A DNA stretch of 22,798 nt from an uncultured Flavobacteriales bacterium (GTDB lineage Bacteria > Bacteroidota > Bacteroidia > Flavobacteriales_E > Vicingaceae): assembly GCA_937925525.1 (NCBI GenBank), contig CALALS010000001.1:1-22798 (forward strand), read 5' to 3'. Made by a program: the position numbers and the translations under genes. Numbering within the stretch: the stretch's first letter is position 1; the number at the start of each line of letters is the position of its first letter. The notes beneath the pieces were generated by a model, which was not told where the DNA came from, searched no databases, and saw only the letters and a list, made by a program, of their open reading frames with translations. Positions 21,904 to 22,798 of the stretch are shown here, piece after piece.

Positions 21904-22752
21904 ATGAAAATAAAATTACTTTTTATTTTACTATTTCAGTTTACTATTAGCCATGCTGCTATAGTTTCTGATACAATATATATCAATAGCGGGTTTTTAG
22001 TTACCGCTACCGATAGTTTTTACGTTTTAAGTTATAACAATTCTCCAACCTTTAATCAATCTAATTATGTGATTAATATTGATAAAGACGATACGCTTTT
22101 ATTATCCATCAAAAACAACCATTCTCAAAAACATAATTTTAATATTGATGGTGTTTCAGGGATTGATACTTCAGCAATTTTACCCGGAAGTTTAAAAACA
22201 ATTACTATTAGCGGACTGCAGCCAAATGCATATATTTTTTATGACAACTATGGTTACAATTCATACTTAGGTTTAAAATCAGCAATAGTAGTAAAAGACT
22301 ATAATTATAAGCATTATGTGTTAAATGTAAGGGAGTTTATGACAGATTGGAATGACAAACTTTTTAACTCAGTTATCCCAACCTCATCATATCTTCCAAA
22401 TTGCTTTACCGTTAATGGTAAAAGTTATCCTGATACTAAAACAGACAGTCTTTCTAAAATTGTAGGTAATGTTGGTGATACAATAATTGTATATATGGTT
22501 AACAGTGGTTTATACCACCATGCTATGCACACTCACGGATACCACATACTCATTTTAAAATCCAATAAAGAACCACATAAAATAGGTCGGTCAAAAGATA
22601 GCATTGCTCTGTACACAGATGAAGTGCTTATGACAAGGGTTGTACCCGACCAACCCGGGATGTATCCTATTCACGACCACAATTTAATTTCGGTTACAAA
22701 CGGAGGGAATTATCCCGGAGGAATGATAACTATGTTTCATATTATGCCATGA
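21904..22752 (+). CDS. Two-domain multicopper-oxidase-like cupredoxin protein lacking type 1 ligands
   Basis: A 282-residue exported protein with a signal peptide (about 1-18, QFTISHAA). Two cupredoxin-like domains follow: domain 1 (about 23-132) and domain 2 (about 135-282). Domain 2 has YHHAMHTHGYH (H206, H209, H211, H214), matching the HxxHxH motif of the last multicopper-oxidase domain, and GMYPIHDHNLISV followed by GGNYPGGM. In a true oxidase the latter would be HCH with a later His. Here Asp258 replaces the cysteine that links the type 1 site, and the downstream His is absent. Domain 1 keeps only isolated histidines (H73, H77). The sole mature cysteine is C167. A metal site using H209, H211, H257 and H259 is plausible; laccase-type electron transfer is not. 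Function is unknown. Confidence 0.8.
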   Translation: MKIKLLFILLFQFTISHAAIVSDTIYINSGFLVTATDSFYVLSYNNSPTFNQSNYVINIDKDDTLLLSIKNNHSQKHNFNIDGVSGIDTSAILPGSLKTITISGLQPNAYIFYDNYGYNSYLGLKSAIVVKDYNYKHYVLNVREFMTDWNDKLFNSVIPTSSYLPNCFTVNGKSYPDTKTDSLSKIVGNVGDTIIVYMVNSGLYHHAMHTHGYHILILKSNKEPHKIGRSKDSIALYTDEVLMTRVVPDQPGMYPIHDHNLISVTNGGNYPGGMITMFHIMP

Positions 22753-22798
22753 AGTGGATTGTTGTTTTCATATTAGCTAGTTGTTCGTTGGTTTATAG
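22749..22798 (+). CDS. Start of a lipoprotein gene (truncated by window edge)
   Basis: An ATG at 22749 lies within the stop of the preceding gene (ATGA, 4-base overlap). The frame is open to the window end and reads MKWIVVFILASCSLVY. This looks like a lipoprotein signal peptide with a lipobox ending at C12 (ILASC). The overlap implies co-translation with the multicopper-oxidase-like gene and perhaps a shared role in the envelope, such as metal handling, but too little sequence is present to say. Confidence 0.6.
   Translation, partial: MKWIVVFILASCSLVY

Overview
The window looks like chromosomal housekeeping DNA from an AT-rich member of the Bacteroidota, most likely Flavobacteriales or a close relative. 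The evidence is gene content and order (a pdxJ / CBS / nadK / uppS / bamA / ompH / ompH / murI block with DUF6089-type barrel proteins), the many 'LFxC' lipoproteins, the lack of Shine-Dalgarno sequences, and repeated matches to the Bacteroidota sigma-A promoter (-7 box TAnnTTTG, -33 TTG). No rRNA, tRNA, CRISPR array, insertion sequence or phage gene was seen. The species is not identifiable by reading.

Layout. 1-1556 (+): the 3' part of purD, a GC-rich palindromic repeat, then trpS. 1559-8453 (-): a DUF985 cupin translationally coupled to a PAS-GAF-GAF-SpoIIE phosphatase, an OmpA-type lipoprotein, an M13 metallopeptidase lipoprotein and murI. 8454-17627 (-): an envelope-biogenesis block. In transcription order it runs CBS/ACT protein, single-POTRA Omp85 protein, nadK, two outer-membrane barrel proteins, uppS, bamA and two Skp/OmpH chaperones, and closes with an intrinsic terminator placed directly in front of murI. 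17677-19708 (+): pdxJ, an alpha/beta hydrolase and a lipoprotein in one overlapping operon. 19705-20196 (-): a lipoprotein. 20243-22798 (+): a LuxE-like acyl-protein synthetase, a lipoprotein with its own promoter and terminator, a two-domain multicopper-oxidase-like protein, and the first codons of an overlapping lipoprotein gene.

How the genes fit together. UppS supplies the undecaprenyl lipid carrier and MurI supplies D-glutamate for peptidoglycan. BamA inserts outer-membrane barrels, and the two Skp-like proteins would chaperone them across the periplasm. Three further predicted outer-membrane barrel proteins sit beside these. nadK and pdxJ make cofactors. The CBS/ACT protein, first in the nadK transcript, could be a nucleotide-sensing regulator, but that is inference.

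Nothing here is a clear new multi-gene defence or mobile system. The observations most worth checking are the terminator abutting the murI start codon, the interlocked divergent promoters between the CBS gene and pdxJ, the minimal Omp85 protein in the nadK operon, several promoters that imply leaderless mRNAs (one leaving a LuxE-like gene without a conventional start codon), and a multicopper-oxidase-like protein without type 1 copper ligands.
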